The notes beneath the pieces are model-generated. The model saw nothing but the letters and a program-made list of their open reading frames with translations. It was not told where the DNA came from and searched no databases. This document shows, piece by piece, positions 23,560-32,090 of a DNA stretch of 64,000 nucleotides. Where the stretch lies: NCBI RefSeq assembly GCF_002209555.1, contig NZ_NJIF01000001.1:806001-870000 (forward strand), written 5' to 3'. Position numbers and translations under genes: made by a program. The stretch is from Achromobacter insolitus (GTDB lineage Bacteria; Pseudomonadota; Gammaproteobacteria; Burkholderiales; Burkholderiaceae_B). Each line of letters begins with the position of its first letter. The first letter of the stretch is position 1.

Positions 23560-24768
23560 TCATGCAATCACGCCCGCGCTGCGCAGGGCTTCGATACGCG
23601 CGGCATCGCAGCCCAGCCCCTGCAGGATGGCCTGCGTATCGCCGCCCTGCCGCGGCGGATCGAAACGCTTGCCGGCTTTCAGCCCGTCAAATTCGATGGG
23701 CAGCGCAGCCGCGGAGATCTCGCCGCCCTCCGGCAGCCGGGTCTTCAGCAGCGCCCCACCGGCGTTCAGATGCGCGTCGTCCAGCAGATCGTGCGGTTGG
23801 CGTATCGGCCCATAGGACAGCCCGGCGGCTTCCAGGGCCGCGCACAGCTCGTCGGTCTTCCAGTGCTTCAGGATCTCGCCCACCCCTGGCACCAGCCAGG
23901 GCCGCGCCGCCTCGCGATCGACGGCGGTAGCCAGGCGCGGATCGGCGGCCCATTCGGGCGGCAGGAATTTCTGGGCAAAATTGCGCCATTGCGCATCGCC
24001 GACGACGGCGACGAACACGCGTCCGTCCGCTGTCTCGAACACGTCGTACACGCCCCAGGGAGGCCGGCGTTCCGCGCCCATGGGCTTGGGCGCCGCGCCC
24101 GTCAGCTGGAACTGTGCAATGAACTGCGCGACCAGCAGCAGGTTGTTCTCGAACAGGCCGGAGCGCACGTGCCTGCCACGCCCCGTGGCGTGGCGGTCGT
24201 GCAGCGCCGCCAGCGCGCCCACCACGCCGAAGGTGCCGCCCAGGATGTCGTTGACCGAAGCCGCCACGCGCTGCGGAGTGTCGGCGCCGCCGTTGATGTA
24301 GGCCAGTCCGCCCATCATCTGCACCACTTCATCGAGCGCGGTGCGCTGCTTGTAGGGACCGGAAAGAAAGCCCTTAAGCGAAACGTATATGAGACCGGGG
24401 TTCTCGGCCGACAGGGACGCGTAGTCCAGCCCATACTGGGCCAGGCTACCGTCGCGGAAGTTCTCCACCACCATGTCGGCCTGCAGCGCCAGCTGGCGCA
24501 CCACGGCCTGCCCTTCCTGCGCCTTCAGGTCGATGGCCAGGCTTTGCTTGTTGCGGTTGAAGACGGGAAAGTAGCCGCTGCCCGAGCCCTTGAGGCGCCG
24601 CGTGCGGTCGCCTTCTATCGGTTCCACCTTGATCACTTCGGCCCCCAGGTCGGCCAGCGCCAGGCCTGCCGCCGGCCCCATGATCATGTGAGACAACTCC
24701 AGCACCTTGATGCCGCGCAGCGGCAATTCGCTGTTGTCCAGGTAGGGTGAAGCCGGTGTTGCTGCCAT
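23560..24768 (-). CDS. CaiB/BaiF-type (family III) acyl-CoA transferase
   Basis: A 402-residue family III CoA transferase with an interlocked-dimer fold. The N-terminal motif GIKVLELSHMIMGPAAG precedes LGAEVIKVEP and the RNKQSLAIDLK segment. The aspartate in RTALDEVVQMMGG matches the catalytic Asp169 of formyl-CoA transferase. It transfers CoA between a donor thioester and a carboxylic acid. AAGGA is 7 nt before the ATG at 24768, which favours this start over the two upstream ATGs. First gene of the operon with the Bug receptor and HMG-CoA lyase; a LysR gene lies upstream on the same strand. Confidence 0.93.
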   Translation of the reverse strand: MAATPASPYLDNSELPLRGIKVLELSHMIMGPAAGLALADLGAEVIKVEPIEGDRTRRLKGSGSGYFPVFNRNKQSLAIDLKAQEGQAVVRQLALQADMVVENFRDGSLAQYGLDYASLSAENPGLIYVSLKGFLSGPYKQRTALDEVVQMMGGLAYINGGADTPQRVAASVNDILGGTFGVVGALAALHDRHATGRGRHVRSGLFENNLLLVAQFIAQFQLTGAAPKPMGAERRPPWGVYDVFETADGRVFVAVVGDAQWRNFAQKFLPPEWAADPRLATAVDREAARPWLVPGVGEILKHWKTDELCAALEAAGLSYGPIRQPHDLLDDAHLNAGGALLKTRLPEGGEISAAALPIEFDGLKAGKRFDPPRQGGDTQAILQGLGCDAARIEALRSAGVIA

Positions 24769-24968
24769 CTGCATATCCTTGGGGCCTGACGCAATGAAGA
24801 CAGGCGGCGGCAAAGCCGATGCATGCCGGCCATGCCGCCGCCCCTATGCCTCCATCATCGGCGGCAAGGCGCGCTGGCGGGTAGCGGTCTTTGAGCACGG
24901 GGGCATTCTCGTTTGGGAACGTCCGGGAAAGCCCTGAGCTCTGCGGCACGCCGGCACGCGGCCCCCGT

Positions 24969-25889
24969 TCAGGCGGCGCCGGCCACGCCCAGGTGCGTCA
25001 GCAGCACGCGGGCCGCGGGCGGTAATGCCTCCAGCCCCAGCACGGCGATACACAGCGAAGTGCTGGACCATGCGCCGACAAGCGGAATGAAGCGGATGTC
25101 CAGGTTGGCATGCCGCGCCTTGAGATACATGGGCACCACCGCTACGCCCATGCCGCGCGCGACCAGCATGCAGATGGTTTCGTGCGAACTGACGCGGGCG
25201 CTGATGCGCCGCATCACGCCCGCCTCCTGCGCGGCCTGCTGGAACACCGCGCTGATGCCGTTGTCGCGGTTCAGCTCTATCTGCTCGAAAGGCAGCAATT
25301 GCGCATAGTCCAGTGTCTCGCGGTCGGCAAGCAGATGCTGGCCCGGCACGACCGCCGCCAGATCGCAGCGACCGCAAGGAAACACCTGCAGGCCGTCATG
25401 GCCGAAATCGGAGCCGACCGCCACGTCGGCCTGGCCATCCAGCACGGCGCGGAACACCTCCTGCGTCGTGCCTTCTTCCAGCGAGATATCGATCTGGGGA
25501 TAGGCCCGGCGGAAAGACTGGATCTGCGCCGGCAGCTCGCCGGACAGCGCCGCCACACTGACCGCCAGGCGGATGCTGCCACGCACGCCGGTAGCAAAGC
25601 CCGCCATTTCGCGGCGCATGCGGTCCATGCTCTGCAGCACCATGCGCACGTGCGTGGCCAGGGCATTGCCCGCTGGCGTGGGCTGCACTCCCTTGACCCC
25701 ACGCTCCAGCAACGGCACTCCGAAGGCATCCTCCATTTCGGACATCCGCTTGCTGACGGCGGAAGGCACGATGTTTTCCCGAGCGGCGGCGCGCGCCAGG
25801 CTGCCCTCTTCCAGCGCGGCGAGAAACAGGCGGAGAGACACGGGATCGATATCGCGGGGATGCAGCGGCGGGGACTGAACTGGCTTCAT
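24969..25889 (-). CDS. LysR-family transcriptional regulator
   Basis: A 306-residue LysR protein. The HTH at about residues 15-75 includes GSLARAAARENIVPSAVSKRMSEME; the effector domain follows. It lies 200 bp upstream of the CoA-transferase operon on the same strand and may regulate it. The frame is open 49 codons further upstream; MKPVQ is preferred because it avoids overlap with the neighbouring LysR gene and gives a normal length. The SBP-domain motif VARGMGVAVVPMYL is near the C-terminus. Confidence 0.9.
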   Translation of the reverse strand: MKPVQSPPLHPRDIDPVSLRLFLAALEEGSLARAAARENIVPSAVSKRMSEMEDAFGVPLLERGVKGVQPTPAGNALATHVRMVLQSMDRMRREMAGFATGVRGSIRLAVSVAALSGELPAQIQSFRRAYPQIDISLEEGTTQEVFRAVLDGQADVAVGSDFGHDGLQVFPCGRCDLAAVVPGQHLLADRETLDYAQLLPFEQIELNRDNGISAVFQQAAQEAGVMRRISARVSSHETICMLVARGMGVAVVPMYLKARHANLDIRFIPLVGAWSSTSLCIAVLGLEALPPAARVLLTHLGVAGAA

Positions 25890-25989
25890 GGCGGGAAGTG
25901 TCGTGCCTTGCAACGGGATCCAGGCATCGGGGTTTTCCCGGCCCGGGGCGTCCTGGGTGTTGGTAGGTGTTGGTGGGCCTTGCTGGGCG

Positions 25990-26940
25990 TTACACGGTCG
26001 CCGGCCACTCTCCGCCGGGCTTCCATTCAAAGCCATTCAACAGGCCCAGCAGGCCACGTCTGGCCGCGGCTACCGCCTCATCGCGCAAGGCGTCGGCGCG
26101 CCAGCCCATTTCGATGGCGTACCCCGGCATGGCGACCGGGCAAGGCAGCATGCGCAGGCCGGAAGCGGCGGCCAGGCCGCGCGCCGCATGCGCGGGCAAT
26201 GTCGACAGCGCATCGCTGCCAGGCAACAGAAATGCCAGCGCCGAAAAATGCGTGGTAGATGCCTGCACCCGGCGCGCCAGCCCCAGGGCGTGCAGCACTT
26301 CGTCCACGACGCCGATGAAACCGCCTGACGACACCAGCACATGCTGGCGGCTGATGAACTCCTCCACCGATAGCGTGACCTGGCCCGGCGCGAGGCTGGC
26401 GGGGTCCATCAGGCAGGCATAGCCGCCTTGCCCGACGGTCACGCGCTGCAAGGCATGCGCCGTCAGGCCGCCCGAGGCGATCACCAGGTCGGCCTCGCGC
26501 GCCATCAACATATCGCCCGCCAGCCGGCTGTGCGTCTGCCGGAAAATGATCCGCAGGCCAGGCGCGCTTTCCGCCAGGGCACGGATCGCGTCCCGCCCCA
26601 GTGCGATCTCAAAATCATCCGACAGTCCCAGCGTGACCGACCTGCCGGCAAAGCCCGCCGCTCCCGGGCGCGCCAGCGACAGGCTTTGCCGGCACTTGTC
26701 CAGCGCTTCGCCGATCACGGGCCGCAGCTCGCGCGCCCGCAGACTGGGCGTTAGCCCTCTGCCCGTGCGCGTGAACAACGGATCGCCATAGAGCGCGCGC
26801 AGACGGCCCAGCGCCGCGCTCACGGCGGACTGGGTCACCCCCAGGCGCAGCGCGGCGCGTCCTGCCCCGCCTTCGTCGTAGATGGCCTCGAACACCTTGA
26901 GCAGGTTGAGATCGGCGGACTCGATATCAATCTGGTTCAT
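25990..26940 (-). CDS. LysR-family transcriptional regulator, divergent from nitrilase
   Basis: A 316-residue NodD/LinR-like LysR protein. The HTH begins with DLNLLKVFEAIYDEGGAGRAA and includes GVTQSAVSAALGRLR, which is the pattern of the LysR branch often controlling catabolic genes. Its start is 82 bp from the divergent nitrilase gene, the classic arrangement for a regulator and its target. The intergenic DNA contains ATCATTTATC and GATTGATTGAT elements that could form a T-N11-A type site (low confidence). An upstream extension of the frame into the nitrilase gene is spurious. Confidence 0.9.
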   Translation of the reverse strand: MNQIDIESADLNLLKVFEAIYDEGGAGRAALRLGVTQSAVSAALGRLRALYGDPLFTRTGRGLTPSLRARELRPVIGEALDKCRQSLSLARPGAAGFAGRSVTLGLSDDFEIALGRDAIRALAESAPGLRIIFRQTHSRLAGDMLMAREADLVIASGGLTAHALQRVTVGQGGYACLMDPASLAPGQVTLSVEEFISRQHVLVSSGGFIGVVDEVLHALGLARRVQASTTHFSALAFLLPGSDALSTLPAHAARGLAAASGLRMLPCPVAMPGYAIEMGWRADALRDEAVAAARRGLLGLLNGFEWKPGGEWPATV

Positions 26941-27022
26941 ATCATTTATCTCTGACCGGGATTGATTGATTTTAGGCTCGGCCGGACACTGAAGCCTGTT
27001 GCCACGCCCCGAGATCCCCGCC

Positions 27023-27946
27023 ATGACCACGAAAACCATCGCCGCGCTACAGATCGGCTCCTCCCCCGAAGGCAAAGCCCGCACCCTGGAAAACATCCTG
27101 GCCTACGAAAGCGAGATCGCCGCCTCCGGCGCTACGCTCGTGGTCATGCCTGAAGCGCTGCTGGGCGGCTATCCCAAGGGCGAGATCTTCGGCACCCGGC
27201 TGGGCTACCGCCTGCCCGAAGGCCGCGAGGCCTTTGCCCGCTATTACGAGAACGCCATCGACGTGCCCGGCCCCGAGACCGAGGCGCTCGCCGGCCTGTC
27301 CCAGCGCACCGGCGCCAGCCTGGTCGTGGGCGTCATCGAACGCGGCGGCAATACGCTGTATTGCACCGCCCTGTTCTTCGAGCCCAACACGGGCCTGGCC
27401 GCCAAGCACCGCAAGCTCATGCCCACCGGCACGGAACGCCTGATCTGGGGCCAGGGCGATGGGTCGACCCTGCCCGTCGTCGACGCCGAAGCCGGCCGCA
27501 TCGGCGGCGCCATCTGCTGGGAAAACCATATGCCACTATTGCGCACCGCCATGTACGCCAAGGGCGTCGAAATCTGGTGCGCACCCACCGTGGACGAACG
27601 CGACCTCTGGCAGTGCTCGATGCGCCATATCGCCCACGAGGGGCGCTGCTTCGTGGTCAGCGCCTGCCAGGTGCAGCCTACGCCCGCCGAACTCGGCCAG
27701 GATGTGCCGGGCTGGGACGCCAATCGCCCGTTGATCAATGGCGGCTCTGTCATCGTGGGCCCGCTGGGCGACGTGCTGGCAGGCCCCCTGCGCGGCAAGG
27801 CTGGGCTGCTGACCGCCCAGGTCGACACGGGCGAACTGGTGCGCGCCCGGTACGACTTCGACGTAGTGGGCCACTATTCGCGCCCCGACGTCTTTTCATT
27901 GACCGTGGACGAACGCCCGCGTCCGCCCGTGCGCTTCGTCTCCTGA
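27023..27946 (+). CDS. Nitrilase (carbon-nitrogen hydrolase superfamily)
   Basis: A 307-residue nitrilase. The catalytic triad is visible: Glu in [12 protein letters not shown] (about residue 42), Lys in [12 protein letters not shown] (about 130) and Cys in [12 protein letters not shown] (about 164). The CWEN motif is typical of true nitrilases that convert R-CN to the carboxylate and ammonia. The C-terminal part [16 protein letters not shown] is shared with the paralogue at 48513-49463. [10 protein letters not shown] was chosen as start; a TTG eight codons upstream also keeps the frame open. Expression is probably controlled by the divergent LysR. Confidence 0.93.
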   Translation: MTTKTIAALQIGSSPEGKARTLENILAYESEIAASGATLVVMPEALLGGYPKGEIFGTRLGYRLPEGREAFARYYENAIDVPGPETEALAGLSQRTGASLVVGVIERGGNTLYCTALFFEPNTGLAAKHRKLMPTGTERLIWGQGDGSTLPVVDAEAGRIGGAICWENHMPLLRTAMYAKGVEIWCAPTVDERDLWQCSMRHIAHEGRCFVVSACQVQPTPAELGQDVPGWDANRPLINGGSVIVGPLGDVLAGPLRGKAGLLTAQVDTGELVRARYDFDVVGHYSRPDVFSLTVDERPRPPVRFVS

Positions 27947-27980
27947 GCGCCCGTTGCGCCCCGGGCTCCGGACGCAGGGA

Positions 27981-27989
27981 TGGTATAGT
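27981..27989 (+). promoter_or_regulatory. Extended -10 element upstream of tRNA-Leu(UAA)
   Basis: TGGTATAGT (TG-n-TATAGT) lies 36 bp before the tRNA 5' end. No -35 match is seen at the usual spacing. Confidence 0.4.
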
Positions 27990-28024
27990 CTCGCCCGCTG
28001 CCGGCCCTTGCGGGGCTGCGCAAC

Positions 28025-28336
28025 GCCCGAGTGGTGAAATTGGTAGACACAAGGGACTTGAACTAATTTGAGCCCTTTGGGGGAAACTCCAAAGGTGTAG
28101 CCCGTCAAACTCGGCGAATGCCCTGGACCCGTTCCGAGCCAACGCCGAGCCAAGCCCAGGTCGCATGACCGGGGAAGGTGTAGAGAGCAGACGGCGGGCA
28201 CCTACGGCCGCAAGGCTATGGTGAAGGCGTGCTCCAGACCACGAACAGCGCATCCGCGCTGGCGGCGAAAGCCGAAGTGGTAAGAAAATCCCTCGGCCTC
28301 GCGGCCGTACCGGTTCGATTCCGGTCTCGGGCACCA
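28025..28336 (+). tRNA. tRNA-Leu(UAA), interrupted by a group I intron
   Basis: A 312-nt gene; the mature tRNA is 87 nt (28025-28059 joined to 28285-28336). The acceptor stem GCCCGAG (28025-28031) pairs with CTCGGGC (28326-28332), then A and an encoded CCA. The anticodon stem AGGGA (28052-28056) pairs with TCCCT (28289-28293). The joined 7-nt loop is C-T-T-A-A-A-A, giving anticodon UAA. The intron lies between U34 and A35, the same site as the cyanobacterial and plastid tRNA-Leu(UAA) intron. Simple tRNA scans would miss this gene or report only fragments. Confidence 0.95.
28060..28284 (+). ncRNA. Group I self-splicing intron in tRNA-Leu(UAA), IC3-like
   Basis: 225 nt, with no homing-endonuclease frame. 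The 5' exon ends in U and the intron ends in G, as required. P1: exon GGG-A-CUU can pair with GAGCCC in the intron 5' part, with one bulged A and a U-G pair at the splice site. P2: CCTTTGG (28074-28080) with CCAAAGG (28089-28095). P3: CCGTC (28102-28106) with GACGG (28190-28194). P4: CTCGGCG (28110-28116) with CGCCGAG (28143-28149). P7: GAGCA (28185-28189) with TGCTC (28230-28234). The Q-like GAGCCAAGCCC and R-like GTAGAGAGCAGACGG match the cyanobacterial intron in sequence and order. All core helices are intact, so it should be active. Confidence 0.93.
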
Positions 28337-28460
28337 CCCCCCTCCTGCAGGCAGGCGTGCAACCTTCGTCGCAATCCGGCGAACCGCCTTCCTCGTCAAC
28401 CTGACGCGCGCAAAATTCCGCTTGCCGATCTAATCTAGTCCGGTAACCAGGGAGCGCGCC

Positions 28461-29150
28461 ATGATCACCCTCTACTCGTACCCCGGACTCTACGGGCTGG
28501 AAGACAACAATCCCTACGGCCTGAAGATCTACGCCTTCCTGAAGCTCTGCCGGTTGCCGTTCGACCACCGCCACACGCTGGATGTCCAATCTGCCCCCCG
28601 CGGCCAATTGCCGTACATCGCCGACGGGGAGCAGCGCATCGGCGACAGCGACACCATCATCACGTACCTGAAGCGCGCGTACGACCTGACCATCGACGAC
28701 TCCCTCACGCCGACGCAGCAAAGGCAGGACCTGCTGGTCCGCCGCGCGTTGGACGACCTGTACTGGGTCATGTCCTACTCCCGCTGGCGCGACGACCGCT
28801 ATTGGCCCATCTTCCGCAAAGCGCTGCTGGACGCCCACCCGGACGTCACGCCCGAGCAAGTGGACGCTGCCCGCCAATACAATTTCCAGCGCTACCACTA
28901 CCAGGGCATCGGACGCTATGCACCCGAAGACGCGTACGCGCGCGGGATCGCCGATCTGGAAGCCATCTCCAGCCTGCTGGGCGACAACGGCTTCATGTTT
29001 GGCCCCAATCCGGGTAGCGTGGACGCAGGCATCTACGGCTTTATCGCCAATATCTATTTCTACGCCATTGATACGCCGCTCAAGCAATGCCTGGTGTCTC
29101 GGCGCAATCTGGTCAGCCACTGCAACGCCGTGCGCGCCGAGCTGGGTTAG
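28461..29150 (+). CDS. Glutathione S-transferase-like protein (GST N-4/metaxin-like)
   Basis: A 229-residue protein with a thioredoxin-like N-terminal domain (about residues 1-75: NPYGLKIYAFLKLCRLPF, GQLPYIADGEQRIGDSDTII) and an all-helical C-terminal domain. The pattern fits the failed-axon-connections/metaxin-like GST branch, which has a glutathione-site fold but often no measured activity. GGAG lies about 10 nt before the ATG. It follows the split tRNA-Leu by about 125 bp and is probably monocistronic. Soluble; no signal peptide. Confidence 0.85.
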   Translation: MITLYSYPGLYGLEDNNPYGLKIYAFLKLCRLPFDHRHTLDVQSAPRGQLPYIADGEQRIGDSDTIITYLKRAYDLTIDDSLTPTQQRQDLLVRRALDDLYWVMSYSRWRDDRYWPIFRKALLDAHPDVTPEQVDAARQYNFQRYHYQGIGRYAPEDAYARGIADLEAISSLLGDNGFMFGPNPGSVDAGIYGFIANIYFYAIDTPLKQCLVSRRNLVSHCNAVRAELG

Positions 29151-29280
29151 GCCCGGCACAGGCGCGCACGCGCCCAGCCCCTCGGCCATTTCCAAAAAAC
29201 GTTATTCTTGCGCCTCGCTTTCCATTTATCCGCCCCCACTGCCTCCGGCGCGCCATGCGCCAGCAGGGCCCAGACCGCAC

Positions 29281-29898
29281 TTGACCGCCTCTTCCCCCAC
29301 CCCGCCCTTCATCGTCCTGGACGCCTGCGTCCTTATGTCCGGCATCCTGCGCCGCATGCTGCTCCGCCTGGCGGAGGCCGGCGTGTACACCCCGGTATGG
29401 ACGGATCGCATCGGCGAGGAATGGCGCCGCAATGCCTCGCGCATCTGGGAGATCCCGCCGGAAGTGATGATGGAACTGTGGGACGACATGAACGCGCGCT
29501 TTCCTGGCGCTCGCGAAGCGGACACGCAGGTCTACGAGGCCTCTTTGCGCTACAGCGATCCCAAAGACTTCCACGTGATCGCAGCCGGCCTGGCACGGCG
29601 CGCGCGCTGCGGCTTGCAGCAACCGCCGGTGGTGCAAGTGCTGACCTGGAACCTGAAGGATTTCAACCGTTCCGAACTGCGCCGCCAGGGGCTGGACGTC
29701 TACAACCCCGACCGCATGCTGACTCACTGGTGGCAGGCGGCGCCTGACGCCATCCGGGCCGCAGCGGCGCAGGTGCCGGCGGATTACGTGGCGCTGGGCC
29801 GCGAACCCGAACCGCTGTCGGCCACGCTGCACCGCGAGCGCCTGTATGGGCTGAAGAGTCTGTTGGCGCGAGATGCCGCGCAGAGCGGCGGCGCCTGA
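29281..29898 (+). CDS. PIN-domain protein (VapC-like fold)
   Basis: A 205-residue protein with a PIN nuclease fold. The first acidic residue is Asp14 in FIVLDACVLM, a second acidic patch is in DRIGEEWRR, and SDPKDFHVIAAGLARRA carries the later acidic residue. A TTG at 29281 is the only start that keeps the catalytic aspartate with a plausible distance; the next ATG (29335) would remove it. The fold implies Mg-dependent RNase activity, but no antitoxin-like gene is adjacent, and the roughly 60-residue C-terminal extension is longer than VapC. The 3' end is 5 bp from the convergent ilvA end. Confidence 0.72.
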   Translation: MTASSPTPPFIVLDACVLMSGILRRMLLRLAEAGVYTPVWTDRIGEEWRRNASRIWEIPPEVMMELWDDMNARFPGAREADTQVYEASLRYSDPKDFHVIAAGLARRARCGLQQPPVVQVLTWNLKDFNRSELRRQGLDVYNPDRMLTHWWQAAPDAIRAAAAQVPADYVALGREPEPLSATLHRERLYGLKSLLARDAAQSGGA

Positions 29899-29903
29899 AC
29901 CGC

Positions 29904-31121
29904 TCAGTGGTCGTGGTTGCTGGCGGCGAAACCCGCCGCGTTCAGCACGTCGATCACTTCCTGGATGTGCTCATGGCCGCGCGTCTGCAACACGAAGTCC
30001 ACCTCGACATTGCGCACAGGCAATGAGGTGAAGGCACGCTGATGGTGCACTTCGGTGATGTTGGCTTGCGCATCGGCGATAAGCTTGGTGGCATGGGCCA
30101 GCGCGCCGGGCAGGTCGCGCAGATCCACCCGGATGCGAGCCAGGCGGCCGGCGCGCACCATGCCACGTTCGATCAGCTCGCCCAGCATCAGCGGATCGAT
30201 GTTGCCGCCCGTCAGCACCAGGCCGATACGCTTGCCTTTGTAGCGGTTGCTGCCTTCTTCCTGCGCGCGCAGCAGCGCAGCCAGGCCGGCGGCCCCCGCG
30301 CCTTCTACCACCGATTTCTCGATTTCCAGCAGCACGACAATGGCGTGCTCGATGTCGCTTTCGCTGACCAGCTCGATGCGGTCGACGAGCTGGCTCACGA
30401 TGGGCTGGGTCAGCGCGCCCGGCGATTTCACCGCGATGCCCTCGGCGATCGTGTAGGCGCCCAGCGGCATGGACACACCCTTGACGGCCGCGTACATCGA
30501 CGGGAAACGTTCGGTCTGCACGCCGATGATCTCGATGCCGGGCTTGAGCGCCTTGGCGGCCGTGGCTATGCCTGAAATCAGGCCGCCGCCGCCAATGGCG
30601 ATGACCAGGGTATCCAGCTGCGGCTGGTCTTCCAGCATTTCCAGTGCCACCGTGCCCTGCCCAGAAATGACCGCTTCGTCATCATAGGGGTGGATCATGA
30701 TCAGGCCGCGCTCCCGGGCCAGTTCGTAGCCGCGCGCCTTGGCGTCATCGAAGGTATCGCCGGCCAGCACCACTTCGGCGCCAAAGCGGCGCGTATTGGC
30801 GACCTTGACAGTGGGGGTGAAGCGCGGCATCACGATCACGGCAGGCACCCCCATGCGCTGGGCATGGTAGGCCACGCCCTGCGCGTGGTTGCCCGCGGAG
30901 ACGGCGATCACGCCCTTGGCGCGTTCATCCTCCGACAGCGTCAACATGCGGTTGAGCGCGCCGCGCTCCTTGAACGAAGCCGTGAACTGCAGGTTCTCAA
31001 ATTTCAGCCAGATCTCGGCGCCGAAAATATCGGACAGCGTGCGGGACAGGGTAAAGGGGGTCTTCAGCACCTGGCCGCGCAGGTTCTCGCGGGCGGTCTG
31101 AATGGAAGCGATATCGATCAC
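29904..31121 (-). CDS. ilvA: Threonine ammonia-lyase (threonine deaminase) with C-terminal ACT domain
   Basis: A 405-residue PLP enzyme converting threonine to 2-oxobutyrate, the first step to isoleucine. The PLP lysine is in TASFKERGALN (about residue 51), the phosphate-binding glycine loop is AIGGGGLISG, and AGNHAQGVAYHA is typical. A single ACT-like domain (about 330-400, RVDLRDLPGALAH) suggests allosteric control. The length matches the short TdcB/YkrY-type class with an ACT domain, not the 510-residue two-domain IlvA. The start codon is GTG, with CAGGA upstream. It is 14 bp downstream of a lipoprotein gene, same strand. Confidence 0.93.
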   Translation of the reverse strand: MIDIASIQTARENLRGQVLKTPFTLSRTLSDIFGAEIWLKFENLQFTASFKERGALNRMLTLSEDERAKGVIAVSAGNHAQGVAYHAQRMGVPAVIVMPRFTPTVKVANTRRFGAEVVLAGDTFDDAKARGYELARERGLIMIHPYDDEAVISGQGTVALEMLEDQPQLDTLVIAIGGGGLISGIATAAKALKPGIEIIGVQTERFPSMYAAVKGVSMPLGAYTIAEGIAVKSPGALTQPIVSQLVDRIELVSESDIEHAIVVLLEIEKSVVEGAGAAGLAALLRAQEEGSNRYKGKRIGLVLTGGNIDPLMLGELIERGMVRAGRLARIRVDLRDLPGALAHATKLIADAQANITEVHHQRAFTSLPVRNVEVDFVLQTRGHEHIQEVIDVLNAAGFAASNHDH

Positions 31122-31135
31122 GATGGAAAATCCTG

Positions 31136-31864
31136 TTAGCGCACTGGCAGGAAATTGAAGAGCAGCAGACCCTGCGCGTAGTTGATCCCGATACGCCGCG
31201 TGTTCTCGCCGAGCAGATTGGCGATCAGGTCCAGACGGCCGATGATGGCGCCGAATTCGCGTTCAAAGCTGAGATTGGTGGCGTTCTGGGACATTTCGTT
31301 GGCCAGCAGCAAGGGTTCGCCCTGGGCATTGCGGCGCGACGCCAGCAGCCAGGCCGCTGCCTCGACGTTCCGTGCGGCATTGTAGACCCGCTGTCCGTCC
31401 AGCGCGTCGGTGGCGTACAGGCGCGTCTTGCCGTTGTGGGCCGCGATGATGGTGTCCGCCAGGCCGTAAATGAAGGCGGCGACCCGGTCGCCGGAATAGT
31501 TGGGGTCCAGGGACACGGCCAGGATCTGGATGTCTCGCAACCCGGCCAGGTCCTTGGGCGGAATACGGACTTCGATGGAATGCTTGACCAGCGACACGGC
31601 TTTGGGCAGATCGGGCGCTCCCGACTTGCGCCATTCGCGCGGATTGCGGCGGTAGAGCTTGTCCAGCAGTACGTAGAGGCTGGCCAGGTTGTCGCGGACT
31701 TCCAGCGTGACGGTACGATTGAAGTCCGTCTGGCCGAACTGGTCGGCGGACATATCTTCGCTCTTGGGGGTGCCCTGACCCGGTCCGGGGCTGCTGCTCA
31801 TGCAGCCGGTCAGCAGCGCCGCAAGCAGCACCGCGGCACTGGCGGGTCTGGCCCACGCCGTCAT
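31136..31864 (-). CDS. Hypothetical lipoprotein
   Basis: A 242-residue predicted lipoprotein: hydrophobic signal with lipobox LLTGC (Cys at about residue 21) and a Ser/Pro/Gly-rich linker. The alpha/beta-looking domain includes LYVLLDKLYRRNPREW and an Ala-rich helix AARNVEAAAWLLASRR. I do not recognise the family beyond lipoproteins of similar layout in Alcaligenaceae. The ATG at 31864 has AAGG nearby; a GTG 11 codons upstream is possible. It leads a two-gene unit with threonine deaminase. Periplasmic side of a membrane; function unknown. Confidence 0.78.
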   Translation of the reverse strand: MTAWARPASAAVLLAALLTGCMSSSPGPGQGTPKSEDMSADQFGQTDFNRTVTLEVRDNLASLYVLLDKLYRRNPREWRKSGAPDLPKAVSLVKHSIEVRIPPKDLAGLRDIQILAVSLDPNYSGDRVAAFIYGLADTIIAAHNGKTRLYATDALDGQRVYNAARNVEAAAWLLASRRNAQGEPLLLANEMSQNATNLSFEREFGAIIGRLDLIANLLGENTRRIGINYAQGLLLFNFLPVR

Positions 31865-32043
31865 GCCTTGCCCATCCGTTTCCCCCCTGTCCGTCACGGC
31901 GCGAATGCCATCCTCCCTGTGCGGGTGGCTCCGCTCTCGCGCAAGACTTTACAGGAAGGTAGGCGCCGTTGGGAGATGTCCGGCGCATGAAGAAGCAAGA
32001 AGATGAGTCCGGGCCGGCCGATGCTGGGCGGCGCCCGGCCATG

Positions 32044-32069
32044 AAAAACGGCGCCCTGGGGCGCCGTTT
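32044..32069 (-). terminator. Intrinsic terminator of rpsO-pnp
   Basis: 10-bp arms AAACGGCGCC (32046-32055) and complement (32060-32069) around CTGG, ending in T5 on the minus strand, 22 bp past the pnp stop. Confidence 0.85.
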
Positions 32070-32090
32070 CATGCTACCGGTTGCGCGCGC

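Noticed and set aside
28025-28336. A broken tRNA-Leu pseudogene
   Set aside because: Both exons fold perfectly together and the intervening sequence has all core group I helices, so an intron explains the interruption better.
28918-29898. A single long frame overlapping the GST-like gene and the PIN gene
   Set aside because: The first 120 codons are an off-frame shadow of the GST-like gene; PIN similarity begins only after about 29281.
29281-29898. A VapBC toxin-antitoxin pair
   Set aside because: No AbrB-, RHH- or Phd-like small gene lies on either side of the PIN gene.
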